Positions 1-8,605 of a DNA stretch of 64,000 nucleotides are shown here, in pieces (the first letter of the stretch is position 1; the number at the start of each line of letters is the position of its first letter). The position numbers and the translations under genes were made by a program. This DNA is from Lacrimispora sphenoides (lineage in GTDB: Bacteria; Bacillota; Clostridia; Lachnospirales; Lachnospiraceae), in assembly GCF_900105215.1 (NCBI RefSeq), contig NZ_FOIP01000002.1, forward strand, positions 2,170,001 through 2,234,000. The letters run 5' to 3'. The notes under the pieces are model-generated. The model did not search any database. It was not told where the DNA came from and worked only from the letters and a program-made list of their open reading frames with translations.

Positions 1-54
1 ATACTGCAAAAGAAACTCTTTTTCCGTTAATCCCTCTTCATTCCTTCGTTCCAT
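1..54 (-). CDS. Partial CDS, possible NUDIX hydrolase N-terminus
   Basis: An ATG at 54 reads off the left edge of the window on the minus strand. It is preceded by an AGAAGG ribosome binding site and starts MERRNEEGLTEKEFLLQY. The pattern of a short charged start followed by GLTEKEFLxQY is common at the N-terminus of clostridial NUDIX proteins. Only 18 residues are visible, so the family is a guess and the gene is cut by the window end. It would be transcribed after the export protein upstream. Confidence 0.35.
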   Translation of the reverse strand, partial: MERRNEEGLTEKEFLLQY

Positions 55-78
55 TCTGCCCTTCTTCCTACCAGTATC

Positions 79-558
79 TTAGAAAATCACGGACTGAAGC
101 GCCCCTAAAACTCCTGCACTGGCAAGTCCCATAATAGCCCCTGCCACCAGGACGCCTCCCATCACGGCTAAAATACTGGATTTAAAATCAATATCAAGCA
201 GGCTGGCTGCCAAAGTGCCCGTCCAGGCACCGGTTCCCGGAAGGGGAACTCCCACAAATAACAAAAGTGCAATAAACAACCCTTGTCCAGCTTTCGCCTG
301 CAGTTTTTCGCCGCCACGCTTTCCTTTTTCCAGGCACCAGGAAAAAAAGCCGCCGATCACTGGCTTATCTGCTCCCCATTCGAGAACCTTCCTCGCAAAC
401 AGATATATGATAGGTACCGGAAGCATATTCCCAAGAATTGCAACAATATAGGACTGAAAAAGCGGAAGTCCCATCACTGTTGAATATGGAATTGCACCGC
501 GAAGCTCTATCAGCGGAACCATGGAGATAAAGAAAACGGTCATATATTTTTGTAACAT
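79..558 (-). CDS. Small multidrug export family membrane protein (COG2426)
   Basis: The 159-residue protein is almost wholly hydrophobic, with about four membrane segments and conserved small-residue patches: ELRGAIP near residue 20, GNMLPVP near 45 and GVPLPGTGAWTG near 105. These match the COG2426 'small multi-drug export' family, whose substrate is not established. The start is preceded by a GGAATG-type site just upstream of 558. It sits directly before a possible NUDIX gene on the same strand. The family name should not be read as proof of drug export. Confidence 0.75.
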   Translation of the reverse strand: MLQKYMTVFFISMVPLIELRGAIPYSTVMGLPLFQSYIVAILGNMLPVPIIYLFARKVLEWGADKPVIGGFFSWCLEKGKRGGEKLQAKAGQGLFIALLLFVGVPLPGTGAWTGTLAASLLDIDFKSSILAVMGGVLVAGAIMGLASAGVLGALQSVIF

Positions 559-804
559 ATTCCATTCCTTTCGTGTAAAAGTCTGCCTTTATACTATACA
601 CAAAGTTTGACCGTCTATCAACCATTTTATAAAAAGATTATATTTGCCACAGCGCTCCGGGATGAAGCGGAGCTGGCATACCCCTATCTGCATATACCAT
701 ATATTAATAGAAAGAAGGAGGCACTGACCATGGAAGAACGGCAGCAAAAACGTACCTTTCGCTTAATCTTCTCTGAAATAAATATTAACATTTGTAAAAT
801 ACTA

Positions 805-833
805 TTGTACTGTCAAAACGAGTATGATATAAT
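805..833 (+). promoter_or_regulatory. Sigma-A type promoter for the PAP2 gene
   Basis: TTGTAC (805-810) and TATAAT (828-833) are separated by exactly 17 bases, and the PAP2 ORF starts 54 bases downstream. Confidence 0.6.
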
Positions 834-887
834 CCTCCAAAGTTGATAATCATGATACCAATCGCCAGAACGGAGAAAGATGACTAT

Positions 888-1544
888 ATGAAAGATCTGT
901 TTCACAGGTACAGGCATGTCTGGATCCTCGGCTACGCCTTTATCTATATTCCGTGGTTTATTCACCTGGAAAAGACGGTGACAAACCACTACTATATCAT
1001 GCATGTTGCTTTAGACGACCTGATTCCTTTTAATGAATATTTCATTATTCCATATCTTTTATGGTTTGTTTATATAGCTGCTGCTATTTTATTCTTTTTT
1101 TATACCGATGTAAAAGATTATTACAGACTGTGTACCATGCTGTTTACTGGAATGACCATCAGTCTGGTGATCTGCACCGTGTTTCCAAACGGTACGGATT
1201 TCCGCCCTGTGATTGATCCGGGTAAAAATATCTGCTCAGATATTGTAGCAGTTCTTTATTCCACGGATACTTGTACCAATGTATTCCCCAGTATCCATGT
1301 TTATAACTCTATTTGTGTACACATTGCAGTCCTTCACAGCGAACGCTTAAGGAAATACCGGTTAGTGAAGACCGGTTCCCTGATCCTGATGATTTCCATC
1401 AGCCTTGCAACTGTTTTCTTAAAACAGCATTCTGCCTTTGACGGTCTTGGTTCACTGGTTATGGCCTATGTTATGTACCACTTTGTATACTCTGACTCTT
1501 TTGTTCCCAGCAGAGAGAAAGTTACCGAAAAAGCCATCAGTTAA
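888..1544 (+). CDS. PAP2-superfamily membrane phosphatase
   Basis: The product has 218 residues. The ATG at 888 is chosen because GGAGAAAG lies 8 bases upstream; the frame is open slightly further upstream but has no site there. There are about six membrane segments. The PAP2-type motifs are FPSIHV (histidine in the second phosphatase motif) and KQHSAFDGL (third motif with the catalytic His and Asp); the first KxxxxxxRP motif is weak. Such enzymes dephosphorylate lipid phosphates at the outer membrane face, and this short form resembles clostridial phosphatidate or inositol-phosphoryl transferases. It stands alone with its own promoter. Confidence 0.75.
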   Translation: MKDLFHRYRHVWILGYAFIYIPWFIHLEKTVTNHYYIMHVALDDLIPFNEYFIIPYLLWFVYIAAAILFFFYTDVKDYYRLCTMLFTGMTISLVICTVFPNGTDFRPVIDPGKNICSDIVAVLYSTDTCTNVFPSIHVYNSICVHIAVLHSERLRKYRLVKTGSLILMISISLATVFLKQHSAFDGLGSLVMAYVMYHFVYSDSFVPSREKVTEKAIS

Positions 1545-1612
1545 AAATATATCCCCTGACGCCTTTCATTGATCGGCCAGGGGATATTTGTTTTTTACTG
1601 CCAGTGATAGTT

Positions 1613-2632
1613 TTAGTTAAAACCGAAAAATTTCTGGGTCATTTTATAGATCGCAATCGGGAATTTCCTTCCGCTCTTACCGGGGAGATTGACCCCCTGA
1701 CCCATAAAGCCCCATCGAAGCCTTAGGAACAACGGTAAGTTCTGCTTGCGGAGGTGTTGCCACAGTTCCTTTTTCTTTTCCATATTTTCATCATTGTCTG
1801 ACTTGATTGCTAGGATAGAGGATATGGTCATCATGATCTCCAAATACCGCACCATGTAATGACGCAGCCTGCGCTGCTTGATTTTCATTACATCGTAATA
1901 GCCAAGCATCAGTTTTGTCACCTTGATCTGCTGGTCGATTCGGCCGATCATGACCGATTCGTTTACAGACTGGTCGTCTCTTCCGATAAAGTAGCGGTAG
2001 AAATTCACATCCAAATAATACATGGTTCTTACGTGAGGCAGCGGCTGGTACACAAATATATTATCCACATAAAAAGTGTGCATGGGAAGTTCCAGACCGC
2101 ATTGTATCAGAAGCTCTGTCCGGTAAATCACCGAATGCATAAGAATATAATGCCCAAGCAGGAATACCTTGACCTCATCCCAGCTAAATATCTCATTCTT
2201 TGGAAGGGCTGTACGGTAATTCATGACTTTTTTCCGGGTTGCCCCCTGCTTTTCATAGACAAAATTGCTGATCAGCATATCCAGGGTCTCTTCCCCATAA
2301 ACAAATCGCCGTAAAGTGTCCAGAATTTCCTTATAAGCAGACTCGTCCACCCAGTCATCGCTGTCTACCACCTTAAAGTAAATTCCAGTGGCATTTTTTA
2401 AGCCGGCATTCACTGCCGCGCCGTGGCCGCCATTTTCCTGATGGATCGCCCGGCAGATTTCCGGATAATTTCTTTCATATTCATCCGCGATTTCTGCCGT
2501 ATGATCTTTGGTAGACCCGTCATCCACAATGAGGATCTCAACCTCATCGCCTCCCGGCAGCAGAGAATCAATGCAGTGCCTCATATAGGCCTCAGAGTTG
2601 TAACATGGAATTGCTACAGATAAAAGTTTCAC
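1613..2632 (-). CDS. Family 2 glycosyltransferase
   Basis: The 339-residue protein has a GT-A fold start, VAIPCYNSEAY near residue 6, the nucleotide-binding VDDGS at 36-40 and the metal-binding D90-S-D92-D93-W motif. The C-terminal third lacks obvious membrane segments. It probably transfers a sugar to a cell-surface polymer or lipid from an NDP-sugar; donor and acceptor cannot be told from sequence. The start overlaps the end of the CPBP protease gene by 4 bases, so the two are likely co-translated. Confidence 0.85.
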   Translation of the reverse strand: MKLLSVAIPCYNSEAYMRHCIDSLLPGGDEVEILIVDDGSTKDHTAEIADEYERNYPEICRAIHQENGGHGAAVNAGLKNATGIYFKVVDSDDWVDESAYKEILDTLRRFVYGEETLDMLISNFVYEKQGATRKKVMNYRTALPKNEIFSWDEVKVFLLGHYILMHSVIYRTELLIQCGLELPMHTFYVDNIFVYQPLPHVRTMYYLDVNFYRYFIGRDDQSVNESVMIGRIDQQIKVTKLMLGYYDVMKIKQRRLRHYMVRYLEIMMTISSILAIKSDNDENMEKKKELWQHLRKQNLPLFLRLRWGFMGQGVNLPGKSGRKFPIAIYKMTQKFFGFN

Positions 2633-3372
2633 ACAACATCCTCCTTAAAATTGTTTTTCTGATAAATGCGGATTGCACAAATGGCAGAAGCCACCGCTGA
2701 TGCTGCCGCCAAAACCGGTCTCCGGTCTGTATAAAACAAAGAATTCAAACGCTCTGTATTCACTATCCAGAGCGACAGGAAATTTGCTGATACGTGAAAT
2801 AGATAAGGGGCCAGCAATGTTCCTGAAACCTCATATAGCCAGGCTACAGCCAGGCCAATGAGAAAGGCATAAACTCCCTGTGGAAGATTTCCATGGTATA
2901 GCCCGAAAAGAGCTGCGGACAAGACCGCAGACAGCCAAAAGGGGAGTTTTTCCTTAAGTGCAGCATAACCCAGTCCCCGGAATATGATCTCTTCTGCAAA
3001 AGGGATTATAAAGCCGGAAGCAAGAAGCTGAAGGGGGAAGGACGCTGAATATAAGTTGTTTTCGGCTTCTTTGTAGGATATGGACATTTCGGTCAGACCA
3101 AGCATATCCACTATATAATTGCCAAGGACGCATAAAGATGCCCCAAATATTAAGATATAGATCAGGCAGCCGTGTAGATTAAGTCCTGGGGAAGATTGTT
3201 GTACACGGCGGCTTTGGTCTGCGGAATAAAAGTAATATAGCACGGGGGAGACTAAAATGGCGGATAAGGCAGTGGCTTCCAATGGGCCTAAGTTCATTGA
3301 TAAAAATAAAACAGTCGTCACAGCTGTGTAAAAAAACATGGGAAGGATCAAATGCAGGATGATTGATATCAT
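2629..3372 (-). CDS. CPBP-family intramembrane glutamic endopeptidase
   Basis: The 247-residue membrane protein carries the full CPBP (Abi/CAAX protease) signature: E127-E128-x-x-F-R132, His160 in FGLYHGN, and His193/Asn197 in LFHVSAN. These residues form the glutamate-based active site of Rce1-like intramembrane proteases. There are about seven membrane segments. In bacteria the substrates are mostly unknown, with roles in peptide export or self-immunity in some loci. It is the first gene of a pair with the glycosyltransferase. Confidence 0.85.
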   Translation of the reverse strand: MISIILHLILPMFFYTAVTTVLFLSMNLGPLEATALSAILVSPVLYYFYSADQSRRVQQSSPGLNLHGCLIYILIFGASLCVLGNYIVDMLGLTEMSISYKEAENNLYSASFPLQLLASGFIIPFAEEIIFRGLGYAALKEKLPFWLSAVLSAALFGLYHGNLPQGVYAFLIGLAVAWLYEVSGTLLAPYLFHVSANFLSLWIVNTERLNSLFYTDRRPVLAAASAVASAICAIRIYQKNNFKEDVV

Positions 3373-3426
3373 GAATATGGTGTCCTTTCATTTTCTGTAT
3401 CTTCTTTGATTTTATACCATACATCC

Positions 3427-3552
3427 GCAGTGCAGCTTGTAAAACCTGCGGTTTTACAAGCTCACGGGCTTTCGCCCTATGAAATAAGGCAGGCAAAAAA
3501 TTTCTTATGTGCAAGCACAACAAAATTTTTTGCCTGCCTTATTTCGCACTGC
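3427..3552. repeat. Nested palindromic element with three hairpins
   Basis: Outer arms GCAGTGC (3427-3433) and GCACTGC (3546-3552) enclose three hairpins. The first is a 13-bp perfect stem starting AGCTTGTAAAACC (3434-3446 with 3450-3462), the second a small GGGC/GCCC stem (3466-3477), the third a 22-bp stem (3482-3503 with 3524-3545) containing GGCAGGC. The arrangement is a cloverleaf-like fold. It could be a MITE-like repeat or a structured element that also acts as a bidirectional terminator between divergent genes. Confidence 0.6.
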
Positions 3553-3667
3553 TCATTGCTTTCGTGTACATTATACCATCCAATCACAAGATATCTACCA
3601 AAATTTTCAAAATTCTTTCTAAAGAATCTCTCGGCTCCTTCTTAAGATTTCCTTCTCCTGAAACTTG

Positions 3668-3696
3668 TTGATTTTTTTATTTTCTGATAATATAAT
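3668..3696 (+). promoter_or_regulatory. Sigma-A type promoter for carbamate kinase
   Basis: TTGATT (3668-3673) and TATAAT (3691-3696) have a 17-base spacer; the carbamate kinase ATG follows 48 bases later with a GAGAGGG ribosome binding site. Confidence 0.6.
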
Positions 3697-3744
3697 ATCT
3701 TTATACTTTTTGACCAAACTATACGGAATTGAGAGGGAACTGAT

Positions 3745-4683
3745 ATGGCTAAAAAACGTATTGTCCTGGCTTTGGGACATCATGCATTGGGAACAAATCT
3801 TCCGGAACAGAAAAAGGCAGTTGCCGAAACATCAAAAGTAATCGCAGATTTTATTGAAGCCGGCTGGCAGGTGGCTGTCACCCACAGCAATGCTCCGCAG
3901 GTGGGCATGATCCACACAGCTATGAATGAATTCGGAAAACTTCACGACGGCTATACTTCTGCGCCCATGTCCGTATGCTCTGCCATGAGCCAGGGTTACA
4001 TTGGTTATGATCTGCAAAATGGCATTCAGGCAGAACTTGCAAAGCGCGGTATTTACAAATCTGCAGCCACTATTTTGACACAGATGATGGTAAATCCTTA
4101 TGACGAGGCTTTTTACACCCCTATGAAGCCTGTGGGACGCTTTATGTCTGCGGAAGATGCAAAAGAGGAAGAAGAAAAGGGGAACTATGTGGAAGAAGTG
4201 CCTGGCAAGGGCTTCCGCAGAGTTGTGGCTTCTCCTAAGCCTGTATCCATTGTGGAAATTGACATCATAAAGGCTGTTATGGATGCAGACCAGATCGTTA
4301 TCGCCTGCGGAGGCGGCGGCATACCGGTTATGGAACAGGGATACCGATTAAAGGGCGCCAGCGCAGTCATTGAAAAGGACCGGGCAGCCGGGCTTCTGGC
4401 AAAAGAAATCAATGCCGATGTGCTTATGATCCTTACAAACGTTGACAATGTCATCCTGAATTTCGGAACCCTTGAGGAACGTTCCATCAGCCAGATGAGT
4501 CTGGAAGAGGCAGAAAGCTACATTCAGGAAGGACAGTTTGAATCAAGCTCCATGCTCCCGAAAATAGAAGCCTCCGTGGACTTTTTGCAAAACGGTGAAA
4601 ACCGGAAAGCCATCATTACCTCTCTGGATAAAGCAGAAGCAAGCCTGGAAGGAAAAGCAGGTACGGTAATGCAATCTTTTTGA
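3745..4683 (+). CDS. arcC: Carbamate kinase
   Basis: The 312-residue protein matches carbamate kinase along its full length: ALGHHALG at the start (ALGGNAL in most members), HSNAPQVG near residue 50, ACGGGGIPV near 189 and LTNVDNV near 231. It makes ATP from carbamoyl phosphate and ADP in the cytoplasm, usually at the end of arginine, citrulline or allantoin/purine breakdown. No arginine deiminase or ornithine carbamoyltransferase is adjacent, so it stands apart from an arc operon here. It has its own promoter. The HH in place of GN in the first loop is a notable variation. Confidence 0.9.
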   Translation: MAKKRIVLALGHHALGTNLPEQKKAVAETSKVIADFIEAGWQVAVTHSNAPQVGMIHTAMNEFGKLHDGYTSAPMSVCSAMSQGYIGYDLQNGIQAELAKRGIYKSAATILTQMMVNPYDEAFYTPMKPVGRFMSAEDAKEEEEKGNYVEEVPGKGFRRVVASPKPVSIVEIDIIKAVMDADQIVIACGGGGIPVMEQGYRLKGASAVIEKDRAAGLLAKEINADVLMILTNVDNVILNFGTLEERSISQMSLEEAESYIQEGQFESSSMLPKIEASVDFLQNGENRKAIITSLDKAEASLEGKAGTVMQSF

Positions 4684-4742
4684 ATATGGACAGAGGTCCG
4701 TTTCATATATTGAAACAAATGTAATATAACGGAGCTTTATTC

Positions 4743-5600
4743 ATGAAATTTTTGCAAAAATTAAAGATTGCAGAAAGAATCAGAAAACTTTCTATCCCTC
4801 CTGAAACAGGAAAGAAGGCAATTATGGTATTCCTGCTTTTCCTCTGCGCCTTTCTGGCCGGCCACCTTGGTGCAATGATGGTGGAACAACACCGGGCAGT
4901 GGAGACTGCTGCAGATGGAAACTGGGGGTTAAGTTTCCAACAGGAAGGGCAGCCGCCGGTAGCCAATGCTACCATGGACTATTTAAAACAGTATAATGCC
5001 TATTATGCTGAAAAAACCCCGGATAAAGTTCTTTATCTGACCTTTGATGCCGGATACGAAAACGGAAATACCGCTGCTATACTGGATGCATTAAAGAAAC
5101 ATAATGCCCCGGCCACCTTTTTTGTAGTAGGAAATTACATAGAGACTGCTCCGGAGTTAGTAAAGCGTATGGTTGCAGAAGGCCATATCGTAGGCAACCA
5201 TACCTATCACCATCCGGATATGTCTAAGATTTCTTCAAAAGAAGCATTTGAAAAAGAGATCAAGGATTTAGAGAACCTTTTTGAGCAGACCACCGGACAG
5301 CCCATGAAACAATACTACCGTCCGCCGCAGGGGAAATACAGTGAGGCCAATTTAAAAATGGCGAATGATATAGGTTATAAAACCTTTTTCTGGAGCCTTG
5401 CCTACGTTGACTGGTATCAGGATAAGCAGCCCACAAAGGAGGAAGCCTTTAAAAAGCTTTTAGGCAGGATCCATCCCGGAGCAGTCGTGCTCTTACACAG
5501 CACCTCCAGCACCAACGCCCAGATTCTTGATGAATTGCTGACGAAATGGGAGGAAATGGGCTATCAGTTTAAATCTCTGGATCAGCTGGTGGCTCAGTAA
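4743..5600 (+). CDS. pdaA: PdaA-like polysaccharide (muramic acid) deacetylase
   Basis: The 285-residue protein has one N-terminal membrane anchor (about residues 25-45) and then a NodB domain. Seen motifs are TFDAGYENG with catalytic Asp102, GNHTYHHPDM with metal ligands His153 and His157, RPPQGKYS, and VVLLHST. The TFDAGYENG form is typical of PdaA, which deacetylates N-acetylmuramic acid to allow muramic delta-lactam formation in spore cortex. A general peptidoglycan deacetylase is the alternative. It follows carbamate kinase by 60 bases and ends before a strong terminator. Confidence 0.8.
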   Translation: MKFLQKLKIAERIRKLSIPPETGKKAIMVFLLFLCAFLAGHLGAMMVEQHRAVETAADGNWGLSFQQEGQPPVANATMDYLKQYNAYYAEKTPDKVLYLTFDAGYENGNTAAILDALKKHNAPATFFVVGNYIETAPELVKRMVAEGHIVGNHTYHHPDMSKISSKEAFEKEIKDLENLFEQTTGQPMKQYYRPPQGKYSEANLKMANDIGYKTFFWSLAYVDWYQDKQPTKEEAFKKLLGRIHPGAVVLLHSTSSTNAQILDELLTKWEEMGYQFKSLDQLVAQ

Positions 5601-5630
5601 AAACGTGGTCTTCTTAAATAGTATTAATAT

Positions 5631-5679
5631 AAAAGATGAGCTTTTAAAATGGGTTTAAACCATTCAAAGCTCATCTTTT
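5631..5679. terminator. Bidirectional terminator
   Basis: Fourteen-base arms beginning AAAAGATGAGCTTT (5631-5644) and ending at 5679 pair perfectly, with an inner AATGG/CCATT stem; T-runs occur on both strands. It separates convergent pdaA and the phosphatase gene. Confidence 0.85.
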
Positions 5680-5702
5680 TGTATACAATTTTTATGCAGT
5701 TG

Positions 5703-6767
5703 TTATTCCAGGAAAATATCCTCCAGCTGTTTGATGATGGTGTCATCCAGTGATAAGGCAGTTTTTGCATACTCTCTGATGGTACCGTAATCCTCAAGGA
5801 TTTTATTGATGGAAGCTTCGATATACTCCGGCTTTGTATCAAAGAGCGAGAACAGATAATCTGCTACCCGTTTATCCTTGGCAAGCTCCAGATATTTTTG
5901 ATAATAGCGGACATTTTTTTCTGCTCTTGCCCTTTTCGTGAGCATATAATCATAGATCAAAATATCTTTCGGAACCCCAAGGATCCCTTCTAAAAGCATT
6001 GCTCCGAACCCAGTCCTGTCTTTTCCTCCCCTGCAGTGCTGGACGCTGGGATTATTTGACCGCAGGGCTAAGAGTCTTAAGCTGGTTCCAAAAGCAGCAC
6101 GGCTTTCATCGGATATAACAAAATTCAATTGCTGCTGTATCATCCTTAAGTCACCGGCATTGGAATTTTCTTCTACCGCGATTCTGGCCTGCTCTATGAT
6201 GGCCTCATCCTTTGCCAGGTTTTCGTTATTATGAAGGAGTCCGGCAACCATGGCCGTATGGGCATTGGGGTCGCAGGAATAAGTGGTCACACCCTCTCCC
6301 AGCTCCCGGTTGGGGCTTCTTTTTATCTCCTCTTCATTTCTGTAATCAATGATGGTTTTAATTCCCAGGCTTTTTACATACTCCAGTCCGGCGTCTTCCA
6401 GAAAAGCGAAATAATCTGAGCGGAATCCGATGCCCCATTTTATTCTCTTTCCCGACCCGGTCATATACCCTCCCATGTCCCGCAGATTATACATTCCATC
6501 TACCGGAAGGATCCGGTATCCAAACAGCATGGGCGCCTGATTCTTCCATTCAATGATAAAATAAATCTGTTTTCTTTTTTCAGGTGCGGCATGAAACGTC
6601 AATTTTTTTTCCCTGGATGAGAAGAGAAAACTGCGGTTTTGAGTAAAGGGATCTTTTTCATAGGTCCAGTACAGATAATATTCCTCCAGCGTCTCTTCAT
6701 CCGAAACAATGTTTAATTCTGTTTTGCCGTTATCCAGAGGAAAGGCCTCGATGTATTTTATCTCCAT
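5703..6767 (-). CDS. Tyrosine/serine protein phosphatase family protein
   Basis: The start at 6767 is chosen over one 24 bases upstream because AGAGG lies just before it and it avoids overlap with the IIB gene; the product has 354 residues. The N-terminal third is a beta-rich extension. The core has NLRDMGGY and RSDYF, then the catalytic loop HCRGGKDRTG with the Cys nucleophile. This is the Y_phosphatase3 family, which includes lipid and phosphoprotein phosphatases. It is the last gene of the mannose-family PTS operon, 4 bases after IIB, so it may act on a phosphorylated product or on a PTS component; that is inference. Confidence 0.8.
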   Translation of the reverse strand: MEIKYIEAFPLDNGKTELNIVSDEETLEEYYLYWTYEKDPFTQNRSFLFSSREKKLTFHAAPEKRKQIYFIIEWKNQAPMLFGYRILPVDGMYNLRDMGGYMTGSGKRIKWGIGFRSDYFAFLEDAGLEYVKSLGIKTIIDYRNEEEIKRSPNRELGEGVTTYSCDPNAHTAMVAGLLHNNENLAKDEAIIEQARIAVEENSNAGDLRMIQQQLNFVISDESRAAFGTSLRLLALRSNNPSVQHCRGGKDRTGFGAMLLEGILGVPKDILIYDYMLTKRARAEKNVRYYQKYLELAKDKRVADYLFSLFDTKPEYIEASINKILEDYGTIREYAKTALSLDDTIIKQLEDIFLE

Positions 6768-6771
6768 GGCA

Positions 6772-7257
6772 CTACCTCTTAAGCTGTTCAATTTTCTTTT
6801 TCATAACCACAGGTGCATCGTAGGCCGCAACCTGATATTCGATCTTAACCCCCATATCCGCCAGTTTATTAAAATCTTCCTCTTCCTTTGGGGAAAAGCA
6901 GATGATATGGTCATAGGATATAGTTCTTTCCGGAGTCGTTCTCATGCCCCCGAAATTAATGTGGTCAATGGGCACGCCTCCCTCTTTCAGCCTTAACGCA
7001 TCGCTGAAGCTTCCCATAATCAGAAATGTGTTTTTCTTAATGGGATTATTGGCATATACCCGGATAAATTTATCCACCCCGAACACGTGGACCGTATAGG
7101 CAGGCGCCGCCATTTTCAGTACTGATACCTGCACGGGATTTTCCACAGCGGCATCACTGACACAGATGACCTGCTCTGCTCCGATGTGGCTTAACCAGGA
7201 AGTTGCTACCTGACCGTGAATCAACCGGTCATCAATACGAATCCATTTGATCGCCAT
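6772..7257 (-). CDS. PTS mannose/fructose/sorbose-family IIB component
   Basis: The 161-residue protein begins with RIDDRLIHGQV, in which His14 is the expected phosphorylation site of IIB(Man). It takes phosphate from IIA and passes it to the sugar during transport through IIC/IID. Its start overlaps the IIA gene by 26 bases, so IIA and IIB are separate chains rather than fused as in E. coli ManX. The sugar cannot be told from sequence. Confidence 0.9.
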   Translation of the reverse strand: MAIKWIRIDDRLIHGQVATSWLSHIGAEQVICVSDAAVENPVQVSVLKMAAPAYTVHVFGVDKFIRVYANNPIKKNTFLIMGSFSDALRLKEGGVPIDHINFGGMRTTPERTISYDHIICFSPKEEEDFNKLADMGVKIEYQVAAYDAPVVMKKKIEQLKR

Positions 7258-7675
7258 CTTGTTCCTCCTCTTCTATCAGCTTGTCGTTAATGCGGACCAG
7301 ACCCATTTCATAAGCTCTCTCTATTACGGAGCCCGCCTCTTCCAGTGTTTTAGGCTGTGCAATAAACAGTTCCATTAGCACGGGCATGCTAAAACCGGAA
7401 TACACCAGAATGTCAGGCGCTGTCAAGGCTAAGTAAGTGGCTGCCTTGGCCGGTGTCCCTCCATAAATATCTGTTAAGATCAAAATGCCTGACCCTTTGT
7501 CATCATAGGAAGCATACAGATCCAGCAGCTCCTTAAGACACTGGTCATAGCTTTTATCCGCTGTCACGGAAATGACATCAACATATTTTGCAATATCTCC
7601 AATGATCAATCCGGCCGTATTTAATGCCTCCTGGGCATACAGGCCATGACTTGCCAGAATGATACGAATTCCCAT
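7232..7675 (-). CDS. PTS mannose-family IIA component
   Basis: The start is placed at the ATG at 7675, after GGGGAG; the frame extends to a TTG at 7714 without a good site. The 147-residue protein starts MGIRIILASHGLYAQ, with His10 as the phosphorylation site, and has TDIYGGTPAKAA, typical of EIIA-man domains. It accepts phosphate from HPr in the cytoplasm. It lies between IID and IIB in the operon. Confidence 0.88.
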   Translation of the reverse strand: MGIRIILASHGLYAQEALNTAGLIIGDIAKYVDVISVTADKSYDQCLKELLDLYASYDDKGSGILILTDIYGGTPAKAATYLALTAPDILVYSGFSMPVLMELFIAQPKTLEEAGSVIERAYEMGLVRINDKLIEEEEQDGDQMDSY

Positions 7676-7729
7676 ATCTATCGTTTCTCCCCTGTTTTTT
7701 ATTTCTGCAGGCAATGAACAGGTATTTGA

Positions 7730-8605
7730 CTAAACCAGTATACCGGCCATTGCCAGCAAAGTTCCCACAATCAAGATGCCGAAAATAAGAAGGATCAGAT
7801 ATTTTCTCGGCATCCGGCTGTGAAGCTTATAAAGCCCGATGGTGAACAAAAGTGGAAGCAGCTTTGGCAGGATCCCGTCTAAAAGAGCCTGAATGTTTAC
7901 GACGGTCTCATTGATGACGATTTCTGTCCCCACATTGATCTTCACATAATTTCCTATAAGAGCTCCCAGCACGATCACACCTACCATGGTGGATATATTT
8001 ATGATTTTCTGGATCACCTTTGCCTGCTCCCCGCTCTGAACAAATTCGATCCCTTTTTCATATCCCATGATGGTGCCGAAATACTTAACCCCAATGTTGA
8101 TGCCATTGTAAATCAGGAACATCAGAATAGGGCCAATTAAATTTCCCTGCAGGGCATAGGCCGCACCGATACTTCCTGCAATGGCCTGGATGGTGATTTT
8201 AAATACACTGTCTCCGATTCCTGCCAAAGGCCCCATCATGCCCGCTTTTACTGCAACTACTGCTTCTTTTTCGTCCACTTCCGTGGTTTCCTCAATGGCC
8301 GCAGTGATCCCAAGGATCATACCCGTAGCCGTATTTTGAGAGAGAAAATAAGCCAGATGCCTTTGCATGGCCTCTACCCTGGCGGCTTTTCCCGCATCCT
8401 TATAAACCTTTTTTAATACCGGCGCCAATGCAGTAATGAATCCAATGGCCTGGGCATTACTTGAGGTTACGGTGATTCCAAGGCCGAAAATCTGCAGACG
8501 CCAATAGACCGCATTTAAATCCTTACGTGTTATTTTTATGTAGCTTCCTTTTGCCTGTGTATTGGGATTATCCAGCCCAACTGCTCTTTCTTTCCCAGCA
8601 CTCAT
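7730..8605 (-). CDS. PTS mannose-family IID component
   Basis: The 291-residue membrane protein shows the IID pattern: a soluble N-terminal part with FFLSQNTATGMILGIT-like text around residue 90, GMMGPLAGIGDS near 123, and hydrophobic segments towards the C-terminus. With IIC it forms the sugar channel. Its ATG overlaps the IIC stop by 4 bases. Confidence 0.9.
   Translation of the reverse strand: MSAGKERAVGLDNPNTQAKGSYIKITRKDLNAVYWRLQIFGLGITVTSSNAQAIGFITALAPVLKKVYKDAGKAARVEAMQRHLAYFLSQNTATGMILGITAAIEETTEVDEKEAVVAVKAGMMGPLAGIGDSVFKITIQAIAGSIGAAYALQGNLIGPILMFLIYNGINIGVKYFGTIMGYEKGIEFVQSGEQAKVIQKIINISTMVGVIVLGALIGNYVKINVGTEIVINETVVNIQALLDGILPKLLPLLFTIGLYKLHSRMPRKYLILLIFGILIVGTLLAMAGILV

Noticed and set aside
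607..846. Coding ORF upstream of PAP2
   Set aside because: No ribosome binding site, no family features, and it overlaps the promoter.
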